From the NCBI GenBank assembly GCA_001464695.1, contig LNDQ01000112.1, forward strand, positions 62,001 through 126,000: a DNA stretch of 64,000 nt, read 5' to 3'. Every line of letters starts with the position of its first letter. The first letter of the stretch is position 1. The position numbers and the translations under genes were made by a program. The stretch is from Betaproteobacteria bacterium Ga0077523. Lineage in GTDB: Bacteria > Pseudomonadota > Gammaproteobacteria > Burkholderiales > Ga0077523. The notes beneath the pieces were generated by a model that was not told where the DNA came from, did no database searches, and worked only from the letters and a program-made list of their open reading frames with translations. This document shows, in pieces, positions 37,330 to 49,037 of this stretch.

Positions 37330-39485
37330 GAACAACGCTTGCCGCAGCGTCCCGCTGCCTGACCGCTGCCGCGACGATGCTGGTGTTCCTGTGCGCCGTT
37401 CCGGCGGCCCTTGCCGCCAACGGTGCCGAGGATGCGAGCCAGAACGCGATCTCCAACATCGACGTCACTTCTGCCTCCGGCGGGCGGGTGATCGTGAAGA
37501 TCACTACCAAGGAGCCGCTTGCCAATCCGCCGGTCGGCTTCGCCATCAACAATCCGCCGCGCGTTGCGTTCGATTTTCCGAACACCGCCAACGGGCTGGG
37601 CAAGCCCGGCAAGGAAGTGGGCAACACCGAACTGCGTTCGATCCGTCTTGGGCAGGCTGGCGGCCGCACGCGCGTGGTGCTGAACCTGGTTCGCCCCATC
37701 AAGTACGACACGGCGCTGGACGGCAATACCTTCGTCGTGACCCTGCAGGCCGCGAGCGACATGGCCTCCGGTGCCCCGGCCGGCGAGGCCGCCAGTTTTG
37801 CAGCGGCCAAGGGTGCGGCGTCCCACGCGCTGGTCAACATCGACTTTCGCCGCGGCAAGGGCGGCGAAGGCCAGGTCGTGGTCGACATGTCCGACAACGC
37901 CACCGGCATCGACCTGCGCCGCCAGGGCAAGTCGGTGATCATCGATTTCATCCAGACCGACATCCCCGGCATGCTGCAACGCCGCCTGGACGTGGTCGAC
38001 TTCGCGACGCCGGTGGACACGATCGAGGCCACCAGGCAAGGCGGCAACGCACGCATCGTGATCTCGCCGCGCGGCAACTGGGAACATTCCGCTTACCAGA
38101 CCGACAATCGCTTTATCGTCGAGATCAAGCCGGTGGTCGAGGACCCGAACAAGATCGGTGCGGCTTCGGGCCGCGGCTACACGGGCGACAAGCTGTCGCT
38201 CAACTTCCAGAACATCGAAGTGCGGGCGGTGCTGCAGGTCATCGCGGACTTCACCGGCCTCAACATCATCACCAGCGACACCGTCGGCGGCAACCTGACT
38301 CTGCGACTGAAGGACGTGCCCTGGGACCAGGCGCTCGACATCATCCTGCAGTCGAAGGGCCTCGACATGCGCAAGAACGGCAACGTCGTGTGGATCGCGC
38401 CGCGTGACGAACTCGCGACCAAGGAGAAACTGCAGCTCGAAGCGCAGCAGCAGATCCAGGAACTCGAGCCGACGCGGACCGAGAGCTTCCAGCTGAACTA
38501 CCAGCGCGCCGATTCGCTGCAGAAACTGCTGTCCGATCCGGCCCAGCGCGTGCTGTCCAAGCGCGGCAGTGCAGTGGTGGATCCACGTACCAACACGCTG
38601 TTCGTACAGGACACCCCGAGCAAGCTCGAAGAGATCGCGGCGCTCATCAAGAAGATCGACGTGGCGGTGAAGCAGGTGCTGATCGAAGCGCGCATCGTCG
38701 AAGCCACGGACACCTTCGGTCGCTCGCTCGGCGCGCGGCTCGGTACCCTGGACATCTCGGCGACCGGTAATGCCGGTGTCAGCCTTGGCGGCGGTACCCG
38801 CGGCTTGCTCGGCGGTAACGTGCGAAGCGTCGGCGTGCAGACCGGGCAGGCGCTGGACTACGCCCAGTCGTTCTTCCCGGATTCGCTGGCCGTCAACCTG
38901 CCCGCGCCCTCGCTCGGTCAGGGCCTGACCGCCGGTGCGTTCACGTTGTCGTTGTTCAACTCGAGCCAGACCAAGTTCCTGAACCTCGAGGTCTCGGCAC
39001 TGCAACTCGATGCCCGCGGCAAGATCGTTTCCAGCCCGCGCGTGATCACCGCCGACAACGTCGAAGCCAACATCGAGCAGGGTACGGAAATCCCGTACCA
39101 GACGGCGACCGCCTCGGGTGCCACCAGCATCAGCTTCCGCAAGGCGACCCTGTCGCTCAAGGTGAAGCCGCAGATCACGCCCGACGACAACATCATCATG
39201 AAGCTCGACGTGCACAAGGACAGCGTCGGCGCCCAGACCACCGCGGGCCCGTCCATCGACACCAAGCAGGTCACCACCGAAGTGCTGGTGGAGAACGGCG
39301 GCTCGGTCGGCATCGGCGGCATCTACACGCAGGACGAGTCCACCACTCTCAACAAGATTCCGGTGCTGGGCGACATCCCGGTGGTCGGTTTCCTGTTCCG
39401 CAACGAGCGCCGCTTCAACGATCGCCGCGAACTGCTGGTGTTCGTGACCCCGCGGATCCTCAAGGACAATCTGTCGCTGCGCTGA
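37326..39485 (+). CDS. pilQ: type IV pilus secretin PilQ
   Basis: A 719-residue outer-membrane channel through which the pilus passes. Order of parts: signal peptide (to about residue 35), AMIN domain region binding peptidoglycan (two segments, about 50-270), STN/N0 domain ([20 protein letters not shown]), N1 domain, and the C-terminal secretin with [15 protein letters not shown] and [17 protein letters not shown]-type end. A strong hairpin follows. The usual pilus fibre genes are not in this window. Confidence 0.96.
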   Translation: MRTTLAAASRCLTAAATMLVFLCAVPAALAANGAEDASQNAISNIDVTSASGGRVIVKITTKEPLANPPVGFAINNPPRVAFDFPNTANGLGKPGKEVGNTELRSIRLGQAGGRTRVVLNLVRPIKYDTALDGNTFVVTLQAASDMASGAPAGEAASFAAAKGAASHALVNIDFRRGKGGEGQVVVDMSDNATGIDLRRQGKSVIIDFIQTDIPGMLQRRLDVVDFATPVDTIEATRQGGNARIVISPRGNWEHSAYQTDNRFIVEIKPVVEDPNKIGAASGRGYTGDKLSLNFQNIEVRAVLQVIADFTGLNIITSDTVGGNLTLRLKDVPWDQALDIILQSKGLDMRKNGNVVWIAPRDELATKEKLQLEAQQQIQELEPTRTESFQLNYQRADSLQKLLSDPAQRVLSKRGSAVVDPRTNTLFVQDTPSKLEEIAALIKKIDVAVKQVLIEARIVEATDTFGRSLGARLGTLDISATGNAGVSLGGGTRGLLGGNVRSVGVQTGQALDYAQSFFPDSLAVNLPAPSLGQGLTAGAFTLSLFNSSQTKFLNLEVSALQLDARGKIVSSPRVITADNVEANIEQGTEIPYQTATASGATSISFRKATLSLKVKPQITPDDNIIMKLDVHKDSVGAQTTAGPSIDTKQVTTEVLVENGGSVGIGGIYTQDESTTLNKIPVLGDIPVVGFLFRNERRFNDRRELLVFVTPRILKDNLSLR

Positions 39486-39506
39486 GGTCGCGCCGACGGC
39501 CGGTCG

Positions 39507-39546
39507 CGAAGCCCCGCGGAAGACCCCGCGGGGCTTCGCGCTTTCT
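39507..39546 (+). terminator. hairpin terminator after pilQ
   Basis: CGAAGCCCCGCGG (39507-39519) pairs perfectly over 13 bp with CCGCGGGGCTTCG (39526-39538) around a 6-base loop, followed by CGCTTTCT. The strong stem 22 bases after the stop suggests a terminator despite a poor T run. Confidence 0.6.
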
Positions 39547-39579
39547 GGGCCGTGCCAGGTGATGCACTACAATCGGCCC

Positions 39580-40176
39580 ATGATGGAAACCGGGCAGAAC
39601 CCCACCGAGGCGACGCAGCCGCTGCCGGAGCCGCGGCCGCGCGAGAACGTGTTTCTCGTCGGACTGATGGGGGCAGGCAAGACATCGGTGGGCAAGATGC
39701 TGGCGAAGCGGCTGGGCAAGACGTTTCACGATTCCGACCACGTGATCGAGGCGCGCACCGGGGTCCGCATACCGGTGATCTTCGAGATCGAGGGCGAAGC
39801 CGGGTTCCGCGCGCGTGAGTCGGCCGTCATCGACGAGCTGACTGCCCTCGACAACATTGTCCTCGCCACCGGCGGCGGCGCAGTGCTGGCGCCTGCGAAT
39901 CGTGACGCACTGCGCGGCCGCGGCACCGTGGTCTACCTCCGCGCGAGCGTCGACGAACTGTGGAACCGCACGCGCCACGACCGCAACCGGCCGCTGTTGC
40001 AGACCCAGGACCCGCGCGGGCGTCTCGCCGAGTTGCACGAGCAGCGCGACCCGCTCTATCGCGAGGTCGCGCACATCGTGCTCGACACCGGGACCCAGAG
40101 CTTGAAGTCGCTGATCGGCCGGCTCGAGGCGAGCCTCGCGCGCCGGGCGGCGCAGGCGGAACAGGAAGAGTCGTGA
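39580..40176 (+). CDS. aroK: shikimate kinase
   Basis: A 198-residue P-loop kinase producing shikimate-3-phosphate. Walker [13 protein letters not shown], substrate Asp in DSDHVIE, Arg in GEAGFRARE and the LATGGGAV loop are intact. The N-terminal 18 residues before [10 protein letters not shown] are longer than in E. coli. Starts at 39559 (GTG), 39562, 39580 and 39583 are possible. A TACAAT -10 box at 39568-39573 puts transcription start near 39580, which makes 39580 or 39583 the likely start and the message nearly leaderless. GTGA overlap with aroB. Confidence 0.93.
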   Translation: MMETGQNPTEATQPLPEPRPRENVFLVGLMGAGKTSVGKMLAKRLGKTFHDSDHVIEARTGVRIPVIFEIEGEAGFRARESAVIDELTALDNIVLATGGGAVLAPANRDALRGRGTVVYLRASVDELWNRTRHDRNRPLLQTQDPRGRLAELHEQRDPLYREVAHIVLDTGTQSLKSLIGRLEASLARRAAQAEQEES

Positions 40177-41261
40177 TCTCGATCGAAGTCGGTCTGGGCG
40201 ATCGCAGCTACCCGATCTACATCGGCAGCGGGTTGCTGGCGCAGGCGGCGCTCATCGCGAAGCATCTCGCGCAGCCGCGTGTGGCGATCGTGACCAACGA
40301 GACGATCGCACCCTTGTACCTCGACGATCTCACGCAGTCGCTGGCGGCGGCCGGGGTCAAGGTTCTGCCGATCGTCCTGCCGGACGGCGAGAGCCACAAG
40401 GTCTGGGATACGCTCAACATCGTGTTCGACCGCATGCTCGCCGCACGCTGCGAGCGCAAGACCACTGTCGTGGCACTCGGCGGCGGCGTGGTGGGCGATC
40501 TTGCCGGGTTCGCGGCAGCGACCTACCAACGCGGCGTGCCCTTCATCCAGATCCCTACCACGCTGCTCGCCCAGGTGGATTCGTCCGTCGGCGGGAAAAC
40601 CGCGATCAACCATCCGCTCGGCAAGAACATGATCGGTGCGTTCCATCAGCCGGTCGCCGTGATCGCCGACACCGACACGCTGCGCACGCTGCCCGATCGC
40701 GAGCTTGCCGCGGGCCTCGCCGAAGTCATCAAGTACGGAATCATCGGGGACGCGCCGTTCTTCGACTGGCTCGAGGCGAATCTCGATCGCCTGCTCGCGC
40801 GCGATCCGGAGGCACTCGCGTATGCCGTGCGGCGCTCCTGCGAGAACAAGGCGCACGTGGTGGCCATCGACGAACGCGAAACCGGCCCGCGCGCCCTGTT
40901 GAACCTGGGGCACACCTTCGGCCACGCGATCGAAGCGGGGCTCGGATTCGGCCAGTGGCTCCACGGCGAAGCGGTCGCCGCCGGGATGGTGCTGGCGGCA
41001 CGCACCTCGCGCGCGCTGGGACATATCGGCGATGCGGAGGTGCAGCGCATCGAGCGCATCCTCACCCGTGCCCGGTTGCCGGTGAGCGCACCGGATCTCG
41101 GTTTCGAGCGCTGGCTCGAATTGATGGGGCACGACAAGAAGGTGGAAGCCGGGACGACCCGTTTCATTCTGGTCCGGCGTCTCGGCGAGGCGTATATCGA
41201 TGCTGCCGTGCCCCGCGCCGTCCTCGAACGGGTGCTGGCGTCCGATGCCGTCCCTGTCTAG
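40173..41261 (+). CDS. aroB: 3-dehydroquinate synthase
   Basis: A 362-residue NAD- and zinc-dependent enzyme of the shikimate pathway. NAD-binding [19 protein letters not shown], the [20 protein letters not shown] substrate block and the zinc ligands in AEVIKYGII and [12 protein letters not shown] are present. The GTG at 40173 overlaps the aroK stop. dgt starts 2 bp after its stop. Confidence 0.96.
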   Translation: MISIEVGLGDRSYPIYIGSGLLAQAALIAKHLAQPRVAIVTNETIAPLYLDDLTQSLAAAGVKVLPIVLPDGESHKVWDTLNIVFDRMLAARCERKTTVVALGGGVVGDLAGFAAATYQRGVPFIQIPTTLLAQVDSSVGGKTAINHPLGKNMIGAFHQPVAVIADTDTLRTLPDRELAAGLAEVIKYGIIGDAPFFDWLEANLDRLLARDPEALAYAVRRSCENKAHVVAIDERETGPRALLNLGHTFGHAIEAGLGFGQWLHGEAVAAGMVLAARTSRALGHIGDAEVQRIERILTRARLPVSAPDLGFERWLELMGHDKKVEAGTTRFILVRRLGEAYIDAAVPRAVLERVLASDAVPV

Positions 41262-41263
41262 AG

Positions 41264-42385
41264 ATGGCTGACCTGGCAGCCTTCGCCGCCCGGCCGGAGA
41301 CGTCACGCGGCCGGCGCATCCCCGAATCGCTGCCGGAAGGACGTACCGAATACCAGCGCGACCGCGACCGCATCGTCCATTCGGCTGCGTTCCGGCGGCT
41401 CGAGTACAAGACCCAGGTCTTCGTGAACCACGAAGGTGACCTATTCCGTACCCGCCTCACCCACTCCATCGAAGTGGCGCAGATCGGCCGGTCAGTGGCC
41501 CGCAACCTGGGTCTCAACGAGGATCTCACCGAGGCTGTCGCGCTGGCCCACGATCTCGGGCACACGCCTTTCGGACACGCCGGCCAGGATGCACTGAACG
41601 AGTGCATGCAGACGTACGGCGGTTTCGAGCACAACCTCCAGTCGCTGCGAGTGGTCGACCTCCTCGAGAGCCGCTATGGGGCGTTCGACGGGCTCAATCT
41701 CACCTTCGAGACCCGCGAAGGCATCCTCAAGCATTGTTCGCTCAAGAACGCGGCCAAGCTGGGCGATGTCGGCGAGCGCTTCCTCAAGCGGGAACAGCCG
41801 GGCCTCGAGGCTCAACTCGCCAACCTGGCCGACGAGATCGCCTACAACAACCACGACGTGGACGACGGCATCCGCTCCGGCTTCATCGGCGTCGAGGAGC
41901 TTTCCCAGGTCGGCTTGTTCGCGCGGCACCTGGCCGACGTCCGTCAGGTCTACCCGGAGCTCAAGGACCGGCGCGTGGTGCACGAGACCGTCCGCCGCAT
42001 GATCAACACCCTGGTGAGCGACCTCACGAGGCAGAGCCGGGAGAACATCGCCGCCGCTGCCCCGCGGGACATCGACGCGGTTCGCCAATGCCCGCCGCTC
42101 ATCGCGTTCAGCGCCGCGATCCGTTCCGAGCAGCAGGAACTGAAGACTTTCCTGCGGCGGCACCTCTATCAGCACTACCAGGTGGCACGCATGGCGTCGA
42201 AGGCCAAACGCATCGTCCGCGAGCTCTTCGCTGCGTTCCTGGCCGAACGGCACCTCCTGCCCCCGGAGTTCCAGCGCCGGGCGGAGGAGGACCCACCCCG
42301 GGCCATCGCCGACTACATCGCCGGCATGACCGACCGCTACGCCATCCGGGAGCACCGGCGGCTGTTTACGGTCGAAGAGCACTAG
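41264..42385 (+). CDS. dgt: deoxyguanosinetriphosphate triphosphohydrolase-like protein
   Basis: A 373-residue HD-domain dNTPase. [20 protein letters not shown] and [13 protein letters not shown] come first, then the HD motif [20 protein letters not shown] and [12 protein letters not shown]. The length matches the dGTPase-like group found after aroB in betaproteobacteria, not the longer E. coli Dgt. It controls dNTP pools by releasing triphosphate. Start at 41264, two bases after aroB. Confidence 0.93.
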   Translation: MADLAAFAARPETSRGRRIPESLPEGRTEYQRDRDRIVHSAAFRRLEYKTQVFVNHEGDLFRTRLTHSIEVAQIGRSVARNLGLNEDLTEAVALAHDLGHTPFGHAGQDALNECMQTYGGFEHNLQSLRVVDLLESRYGAFDGLNLTFETREGILKHCSLKNAAKLGDVGERFLKREQPGLEAQLANLADEIAYNNHDVDDGIRSGFIGVEELSQVGLFARHLADVRQVYPELKDRRVVHETVRRMINTLVSDLTRQSRENIAAAAPRDIDAVRQCPPLIAFSAAIRSEQQELKTFLRRHLYQHYQVARMASKAKRIVRELFAAFLAERHLLPPEFQRRAEEDPPRAIADYIAGMTDRYAIREHRRLFTVEEH

Positions 42386-42726
42386 GTAGGGGAGCGTTCC
42401 CCCCGGGGAGGGCCTGCGGCCGGGGCCCTGGCCCCTTTGGGTGGGCCGGTGAGGGCTGCAAGAACGGCTTCCTCGACGCTCCCTGCGCTCCCTACCCCTG
42501 GACGGGGCGCCTCGGTGGCTTGGGGTGACCCGGCGACACTGACCCTCGCCGGTTGCGGTTTGTGCTGCAGTGCATTGAAGCCCTGCCGGGCATCGGGTTA
42601 ACATTTCACCCCTTGTCCGTCAATTTCGCGCGCCCATCACAGGCATGTGGCCCGCGGGTACCGACCGGCCTTCAGACCTCCGGCGGCGGCAAGGCCAAGA
42701 TTCCAGTGAAGCAGACGAGGTATTCC
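42386..42726 (+). other. 341 bp gap between dgt and gltB
   Basis: The first third holds a degenerate copy of the GC-rich post-stop repeat. The rest has no convincing gene. A weak promoter candidate for gltB is TTGAAG (42575-42580), 18 bp, TAACAT (42599-42604). A possible GTG start for a longer GltB lies at 42706. Confidence 0.45.
42397..42459 (+). repeat. degenerate GC-rich post-stop repeat after dgt
   Basis: TTCCCCCCGGGGAGGGCCTG followed by CGGCCGGGGCCC and TGGCCCCTTTGGGTGGGCC, then GGTGAGGGCTGC, follows the order of the purH and hemB copies (C run, GGGCCTGCGGCC, second block, GCC...TTTGGG, GAGG), with substitutions. It starts 11 bases after the dgt stop in the same orientation. Confidence 0.5.
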
Positions 42727-45700
42727 GTGGCCCATCCGCACTTGCCGCCCGCGCAGGGACTCTACGACCCGCAGCATGAACACGACGCCTGTGGCGTGGG
42801 CTTCATCGCCCACATCAAGGGTCGGCGCAGCCATGAAATCGTCGAGCAGGGGCTGCAGCTCCTCAAGAACCTGACCCATCGCGGGGCCACGGGCGCCGAT
42901 CCCCTGGCGGGTGACGGTGCCGGCATCCTGTTGCAGATCCCCGATGCGCTGCTGCGTGACGAGATGGCAAAGCAGGGCGTGGAGCTGCCCGAGGCCGGCG
43001 AGTATGGCGTCGGCATGGTGTTCCTGCCCCAGGAACCGGCCAGCCGCCTTGCCTGCGAGCAGGAAATCGAGCGCGCCATCCGGGCCGAAGACCAGGTGCT
43101 GCTGGGCTGGCGCGATGTGCCGCGCGACAGTTCGGTGCTGGGCGAGTCGGTCAAGCGCATCGAGCCGGTGATCCGCCAGGTCTTCGTCGGTGAGGGTCCG
43201 GACGTGACCGTCACCGATGCGCTGGAACGCAAGCTCTACGTGATCCGCAAGCGCGCCGGCCATGCGATCCAGGCGCTGCACCTCGAGCACGGCAAGGAGT
43301 TCTACATGCCGTCGCTGTCGGCCCGCACCATCGTCTACAAGGGCATGCTGCTCGCGGACCAGGTCGGCACCTACTACCTCGACCTGCGCGATCCGCGACT
43401 CACGTCGGCGCTCGCACTGGTGCACCAGCGCTTCTCCACGAACACGTTCCCCACGTGGGACCTGGCGCACCCGTTCCGGATGATCGCGCACAACGGCGAG
43501 ATCAACACCCTGCGCGGCAACGTGAACTGGCTCCGTGCCCGCGAAGGCGCGATTTCGTCGCCGGTGCTGGGCAAGGATCTCGAGAAGCTCTGGCCGCTCA
43601 TCTATCCCGGGCAGTCCGACTCCGCGTCCTTCGACAACGCGCTCGAGTTGCTGGTGATGGCGGGTTACTCGCTCACCCACGCGATGATGATGCTGATCCC
43701 GGAGGCGTGGGAGAAGCACACGCTGATGGATGAGAACCGCCGCGCGTTCTACGAATACAACGCAGCGATGATGGAACCGTGGGACGGTCCCGCCGCCGTG
43801 GCGTTCACCGACGGCCGGCAGATCGGCGCCACGCTCGACCGCAACGGCCTGCGTCCCGCGCGCTATCTCGTCACCGATGACGACCTCGTCGTGATGGCCT
43901 CCGAGACTGGTGTGCTGCCCATCTCCGACGAGCGCATCGTCAAGAAATGGCGCCTGCAACCGGGCAAGATGTTCCTGGTGGACCTCGAACTGGGCCGCAT
44001 CATCGACGACAAGGAGTTGAAGGATTCCCTGTCGGCCATCAAGCCTTACCGCGGCTGGATCGATCGCATCCGCATCAAGCTCGACGACCTGCCCGAGCCG
44101 AGCGCGTCGTGTCCGCCGTCGGCCATTCCGCTCCTCGATCGCCAGCAGGCGTTCGCATGGACCCAGGAGGACCTCAAGTTCCAGCTGCTGCCGATGGCGC
44201 GCGACGGCGAGGAATCGATCGGCTCCATGGGCAACGACTCGCCGCTCGCGGTGCTGTCCGACAAGAACAAGACCCTGTACCACTACTTCAAGCAGCTCTT
44301 CGCGCAGGTCACGAACCCGCCGATCGATCCGATCCGCGAAGACCTCGTGATGTCGCTCGTCTCCTTCGTGGGGCCGAAGCCGAATCTGCTCGGCATCGAC
44401 GAGACCAATCCGCCGATGCGGCTCGAGATCTCGCAGCCGATCCTGGACGGCGAGTCCATGGACAAGATCCGCGATCTCGCCAGTTCCACCGACGGCAAGT
44501 TCAGCGCCTACGAGATCGACATCTGCTATCCGGTTGCATGGGGCCACCAGGCCATCGAAGCGCGGCTGGCGAGCCTGTGCGCCGAAGCGGTCGACGCGGT
44601 GCAGTCGGGCTACAACATCCTGATCGTGTCGGACCGCAAGGTGGATGCCGAGCGCGTGGCGATTCCCGCATTGCTCGCGACTTCCGCCGTGCACCAGCAC
44701 CTGGTCAACAAGGGCTTGCGCACCTCGGCGGGCCTCGTGGTCGAAACCGGCTCGGCGCGCGAGGTGCATCACTTTGCGCTGCTCGGCGGCTACGGTGCGG
44801 AAGCCGTGCACCCTTGTCTCGCGCTCGAGACCATTCGTGCTGAAGCCGCCAAGTCGACGGACGACCCGAACGGCGACAAGGCGGTCAAGAATTACATCAA
44901 GGCGGTGGGCAAGGGGTTGATGAAGGTGATGTCCAAGATGGGCATCTCCACCTACATGTCCTACACCGGTGCGCAGATCTTCGAAGCGGTGGGTCTGTCG
45001 AGCAGCCTGGTGGAGAAGTACTTCAGCGGCACCACCTCCACCGTCGAGGGCATCGGCGTGTTCGAAGTGGCCGAAGAGTCGATCCGTACCCATCGCGCGG
45101 CCTTCAGCGACGATCCGGTACTCGAGGAAGTGCTCGACGCGGGCGGCGAGTACGCGTTCCGTATCCGCGGCGAAGAGCACATGTGGACCCCGGATGCGAT
45201 CGCGAAGCTGCAGCATTCCACCAAGCAGAACAGCTACGCGACGTACAAGGAATACGCGAAGATCATCAACGACCAGTCGACGCGGCACATGACCTTCCGC
45301 GGGCTGTTCGACCTGCGCATCGATCCGACGAAGTCGATCCCGATCGACGAAGTGGAGCCCGCGAAAGACATCGTGCGGCGCTTCGCCACCGGTGCCATGT
45401 CGCTCGGCTCCATTTCGACCGAGGCGCACACGACGCTCGCCATCGCGATGAACCGCATCGGCGGCAAGTCGAACACTGGCGAAGGCGGCGAGGATCCGCG
45501 CCGCTACGCGCCGGTCAAGGCTGGCGAGACACTGGCTTCGCGCATCGGCCGCGACCGCATCATGCGCGACCTCGAGCTGAAGGAAGGCGACTCGCTGCGC
45601 TCGAAGATCAAGCAGGTGGCTTCGGGCCGGTTCGGCGTGACGGCGGAGTACCTGAACAGTGCCGACCAGATCCAGATCAAGATGGCGCAGGGCGCCAAGC

Positions 45701-47379
45701 CCGGCGAGGGCGGCCAGCTGCCGGGCCACAAGGTGTCCGAGTACATTGCGGAACTGCGCTTCTCGGTGCCGGGTGTAGGCCTCATCTCGCCGCCGCCGCA
45801 CCACGACATCTATTCGATCGAGGACCTGGCGCAGCTCATCCACGACCTCAAGAACGCGAACCCGCGTGCCTCGATCAGCGTGAAGCTGGTTTCGGAGGTC
45901 GGTGTGGGCACCGTCGCCGCCGGCGTTTCGAAGGCGAAATCCGATCACGTCACCATCGCCGGTCACGACGGCGGCACGGGGGCGAGCCCGTGGTCGTCGA
46001 TCAAGCACGCCGGCACGCCGTGGGAGCTGGGACTCGCCGAGACCCAGCAGACGCTGGTGCTGAACCGCTTGCGCAGCCGCATCGCGGTGCAGGTCGATGG
46101 TCAGATGAAGACCGGTCGCGACGTGCTGATCGGCGCGTTGCTCGGCGCCGACGAGTTCGGTTTCGCCACTGCGCCGCTGGTGGTGGAAGGCTGCATCATG
46201 ATGCGCAAGTGCCATCTCAACACGTGTCCGGTGGGCGTTGCCACGCAGGATCCGGTGCTGCGCAAGAAGTTCAAGGGCCAGCCCGAGCACGTGGTGAATT
46301 TCTTCTTCTTCATTGCCGAAGAGCTGCGCGAATACATGGCGCAGCTCGGCATCGCCAGGTTCAACGACCTGATCGGCCGTTCCGACCTGCTCGACATGAA
46401 GCGCGGCATCGAACACTGGAAGGCGCGCGGTCTCGATTTCTCCAAGATCTTCTATGCCCCCGCGATGCCCGTGGAAGTGGCGCGCTACAACGTCGAGAAG
46501 CAGGATCACGGCCTCGACAAGGCGCTCGACCATCGCCTGATCGAACTCGCGCAGCCGGCGCTGGAGCGGCGCGAGAAGGTCACGATCGAGATGCCGATCC
46601 GCAATGTGAACCGCACCGTAGGCACGATGCTGTCCTCGGAAGTGGCGCGGCGCTTCGGCAACAGCGGCCTGGCCGACGACACGATCCACGTGAAGTTCGC
46701 CGGCTCGGCCGGGCAGAGCTTCGGCGCATTTCTCGCGCAAGGCATCACGCTCGACCTGATCGGCGAGGCCAACGACTACGTCGGCAAGGGTCTGTCCGGC
46801 GGACGCATCTCGGTGCAGCCCTCGATCAAGTTCCGCGGCAAGCCCGGCGAGAACATCATCGTGGGCAATACCGTGATGTACGGTGCGGTGGCGGGCGAAG
46901 CGTATTTCCGCGGCGTGGGCGGTGAGCGCTTCGCCGTGCGCAATTCCGGCGCCCACGCCGTCGTCGAAGGCGTTGGAGACCACGGCTGCGAGTACATGAC
47001 CGGTGGCACTGTCGTGGTACTGGGCATGACGGGTCGCAATTTTGCCGCGGGGATGTCCGGGGGCATCGCCTACGTCCTCGACGAGGATGGCACGTTCAAG
47101 TCGCGTTGCAACCTCTCCATGGTTTCCCTCGAGCCGGTGCTCGCCGAAGCGGAACAGGAGGGCAAGGTCGCGCGCGACGTGTGGCACCTCGGAGATTCGG
47201 ACGAAGCCGTCCTGCACCGCTTCATCGAGCGGCACGCGAAATTTGCCGGCAGTGCCCGCGCGAAGGAGATCCTCGACAACTGGGCGACGTGGCGTGCCAA
47301 GTTCGTGAAGGTCTTCCCGAACGAATACAAGCGCGCGCTGGGCGAACTCGCGGCCAAGGGCCGTAAACTCGCCGCGTAG
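42727..47379 (+). CDS. gltB: glutamate synthase (NADPH) large subunit
   Basis: A 1550-residue enzyme transferring glutamine amide nitrogen to 2-oxoglutarate. The glutaminase nucleophile is Cys22 in [10 protein letters not shown], so a 21-residue propeptide would be removed. The FMN/synthase domain contains the 3Fe-4S cysteines in [15 protein letters not shown]. The C-terminal GXGXG beta-helix domain is complete (near [10 protein letters not shown]). The GTG at 42727 has a GAGG site 6 bases upstream (42717-42720); GTG 42706 is an alternative. The protein is full length for alpha subunits. Confidence 0.97.
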   Translation: MAHPHLPPAQGLYDPQHEHDACGVGFIAHIKGRRSHEIVEQGLQLLKNLTHRGATGADPLAGDGAGILLQIPDALLRDEMAKQGVELPEAGEYGVGMVFLPQEPASRLACEQEIERAIRAEDQVLLGWRDVPRDSSVLGESVKRIEPVIRQVFVGEGPDVTVTDALERKLYVIRKRAGHAIQALHLEHGKEFYMPSLSARTIVYKGMLLADQVGTYYLDLRDPRLTSALALVHQRFSTNTFPTWDLAHPFRMIAHNGEINTLRGNVNWLRAREGAISSPVLGKDLEKLWPLIYPGQSDSASFDNALELLVMAGYSLTHAMMMLIPEAWEKHTLMDENRRAFYEYNAAMMEPWDGPAAVAFTDGRQIGATLDRNGLRPARYLVTDDDLVVMASETGVLPISDERIVKKWRLQPGKMFLVDLELGRIIDDKELKDSLSAIKPYRGWIDRIRIKLDDLPEPSASCPPSAIPLLDRQQAFAWTQEDLKFQLLPMARDGEESIGSMGNDSPLAVLSDKNKTLYHYFKQLFAQVTNPPIDPIREDLVMSLVSFVGPKPNLLGIDETNPPMRLEISQPILDGESMDKIRDLASSTDGKFSAYEIDICYPVAWGHQAIEARLASLCAEAVDAVQSGYNILIVSDRKVDAERVAIPALLATSAVHQHLVNKGLRTSAGLVVETGSAREVHHFALLGGYGAEAVHPCLALETIRAEAAKSTDDPNGDKAVKNYIKAVGKGLMKVMSKMGISTYMSYTGAQIFEAVGLSSSLVEKYFSGTTSTVEGIGVFEVAEESIRTHRAAFSDDPVLEEVLDAGGEYAFRIRGEEHMWTPDAIAKLQHSTKQNSYATYKEYAKIINDQSTRHMTFRGLFDLRIDPTKSIPIDEVEPAKDIVRRFATGAMSLGSISTEAHTTLAIAMNRIGGKSNTGEGGEDPRRYAPVKAGETLASRIGRDRIMRDLELKEGDSLRSKIKQVASGRFGVTAEYLNSADQIQIKMAQGAKPGEGGQLPGHKVSEYIAELRFSVPGVGLISPPPHHDIYSIEDLAQLIHDLKNANPRASISVKLVSEVGVGTVAAGVSKAKSDHVTIAGHDGGTGASPWSSIKHAGTPWELGLAETQQTLVLNRLRSRIAVQVDGQMKTGRDVLIGALLGADEFGFATAPLVVEGCIMMRKCHLNTCPVGVATQDPVLRKKFKGQPEHVVNFFFFIAEELREYMAQLGIARFNDLIGRSDLLDMKRGIEHWKARGLDFSKIFYAPAMPVEVARYNVEKQDHGLDKALDHRLIELAQPALERREKVTIEMPIRNVNRTVGTMLSSEVARRFGNSGLADDTIHVKFAGSAGQSFGAFLAQGITLDLIGEANDYVGKGLSGGRISVQPSIKFRGKPGENIIVGNTVMYGAVAGEAYFRGVGGERFAVRNSGAHAVVEGVGDHGCEYMTGGTVVVLGMTGRNFAAGMSGGIAYVLDEDGTFKSRCNLSMVSLEPVLAEAEQEGKVARDVWHLGDSDEAVLHRFIERHAKFAGSARAKEILDNWATWRAKFVKVFPNEYKRALGELAAKGRKLAA

Positions 47380-47436
47380 TCGTTCCCGCCGCCGCGATGC
47401 GGCACCGTACGCATTTTCGAACAGAGCAAGAGCGAC

Positions 47437-48918
47437 ATGGGCAAGGTAACGGGATTCCTGGAGTACCAGCGACTGGCTGAAGCCGCCGAACCGGTGGTCG
47501 AGCGCGTCAAGCATTGGCGTGAGTTCGTCGGCCACCTTACCGACGACGAAGCCAAGGTGCAGGGGGCGCGCTGCATGGACTGCGGCATTCCGTTCTGCAT
47601 GCAGGGCTGCCCGGTCAACAACATCATTCCGGACTGGAACGATCTCGTCTTCAAGCAGAACTGGAAGCAGGCCCTCCTCACGCTGCACTCCACCAACAAT
47701 TTTCCCGAGTTCACCGGCCGTGTCTGTCCGGCACCGTGCGAAGCCGCGTGCACGCTCAACATCAACAACGACCCCGTGGGGATCAAGTCGATCGAGCACG
47801 CCATCGTCGACAAGGGGTGGCAAATGGGCTGGATCGTGCCCGAGCCGCCCAAGCACAAGACCGGCAAGCGCGTGGCGGTGATCGGGTCCGGTCCCGCAGG
47901 CCTCGCCTGTGCGCAACAGCTCGCGCGCGCCGGGCACGACGTGGTGCTGTTCGAGAAGAATGACCGCATCGGCGGCCTGCTGCGCTATGGCATTCCCGAC
48001 TTCAAGATGGAGAAGAACCACATCGACCGCCGCATGGCGCAGATGGCCGCCGAGGGTGTCGAGTTCCGCCCGAGCACGCTGGTGGGCGAACTCGGGTCCG
48101 GTTCCCCCGTCACCAATCTCGCGAAGCACACCATCGCCCCGGCCAAGTTGCTGGCCGAGTTCGATGCTGTCGTGTTGTCCGGCGGTGCCGAGCAGCCGCG
48201 TGACCTGCCGGTCCCCGGTCGCGAGTTGAAGGGCACGTACTTCGCTATGGAATTCCTGCCTTCCCAGAACCGCGTGGTCGCGGGCGACCAGGTACCGGGA
48301 CAGATTCTCGCCACGGGCAAGCACGTGGTGGTGATCGGCGGCGGCGACACCGGGTCCGACTGCGTCGGGACTTCCAACCGCCAAGGGGCGAAGTCGGTCA
48401 GCCAGTTCGAACTGCTGCCGCAGCCGCCGATGGAAGAGAACAAGCCGCTCACGTGGCCCTACTGGCCGCTCAAGCTGCGTACCTCGTCTTCGCACGAGGA
48501 AGGGTGCGAGCGCGACTGGGCGGTCTCCACCAAGTCCTTGAAGGGCGAGAACGGCCAGGTGAAATCGCTGGTGGCTTGCCGCGTGGAATGGGTCAAGGAC
48601 GAGAAGGGCCAGATGAAGATGCAGGAAGTGCCGGGCTCGGAGTTCGAGATGCCGGCCGACCTGGTGCTGCTCGCGATGGGCTTCGTCGCGCCGGTGGCGA
48701 GCGTGCTCGAGACTTTCGGCGTTGCGAAGGATGGCCGTGGCAACGCGAAGGCGACCACGGACGGCAAGGGTTGCTACCAGACCAACGTGCCTAAGGTCTT
48801 CGCAGCCGGCGACATGCGTCGTGGTCAGTCGCTGGTGGTCTGGGCGATCCGCGAGGGCCGCCAATGCGCGCGCGCGGTCGACGAATTCCTGATGGGGTCT
48901 TCCGAGCTGCCTCGATGA
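47437..48918 (+). CDS. gltD: glutamate synthase (NADPH) small subunit
   Basis: A 493-residue FAD flavoprotein that feeds NADPH electrons to GltB. N-terminal cysteines for 4Fe-4S clusters are in [18 protein letters not shown] and [15 protein letters not shown] motif [17 protein letters not shown] and NADPH motif [17 protein letters not shown] are intact. It follows gltB by 57 bp, so the pair supplies ammonium assimilation with glutamine synthetase, which is not in the window. Confidence 0.97.
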   Translation: MGKVTGFLEYQRLAEAAEPVVERVKHWREFVGHLTDDEAKVQGARCMDCGIPFCMQGCPVNNIIPDWNDLVFKQNWKQALLTLHSTNNFPEFTGRVCPAPCEAACTLNINNDPVGIKSIEHAIVDKGWQMGWIVPEPPKHKTGKRVAVIGSGPAGLACAQQLARAGHDVVLFEKNDRIGGLLRYGIPDFKMEKNHIDRRMAQMAAEGVEFRPSTLVGELGSGSPVTNLAKHTIAPAKLLAEFDAVVLSGGAEQPRDLPVPGRELKGTYFAMEFLPSQNRVVAGDQVPGQILATGKHVVVIGGGDTGSDCVGTSNRQGAKSVSQFELLPQPPMEENKPLTWPYWPLKLRTSSSHEEGCERDWAVSTKSLKGENGQVKSLVACRVEWVKDEKGQMKMQEVPGSEFEMPADLVLLAMGFVAPVASVLETFGVAKDGRGNAKATTDGKGCYQTNVPKVFAAGDMRRGQSLVVWAIREGRQCARAVDEFLMGSSELPR

Positions 48919-49001
48919 GGGGTGTCCGCACTTCCGGGATGCCGACCTGCGGAAGAACGCAGGCCGGGGGCTACGGGCGACGCCAAGGCGCGGGTTGTCG
49001 T

Positions 49002-49037
49002 CTGAATCCTGATGCCTGATGCCTGAATCCTGATGCC
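49002..49037 (+). repeat. 15-bp direct repeat and mini-ORFs at the hemE start
   Basis: CTGAATCCTGATGCC occurs at 49002-49016 and 49023-49037, 6 bases apart. The second copy contains the hemE ATG (49033). The repeats create two tiny ORFs of four sense codons, 49012-49026 and 49019-49033; the stop of the second shares its A with the hemE start (TGATG). Confidence 0.8.

Noticed and set aside
48919-49001. Possible further copy of the GC-rich repeat after gltD
   Set aside because: The segment is GC-rich with short inverted pieces but does not follow the module order of the repeat family.
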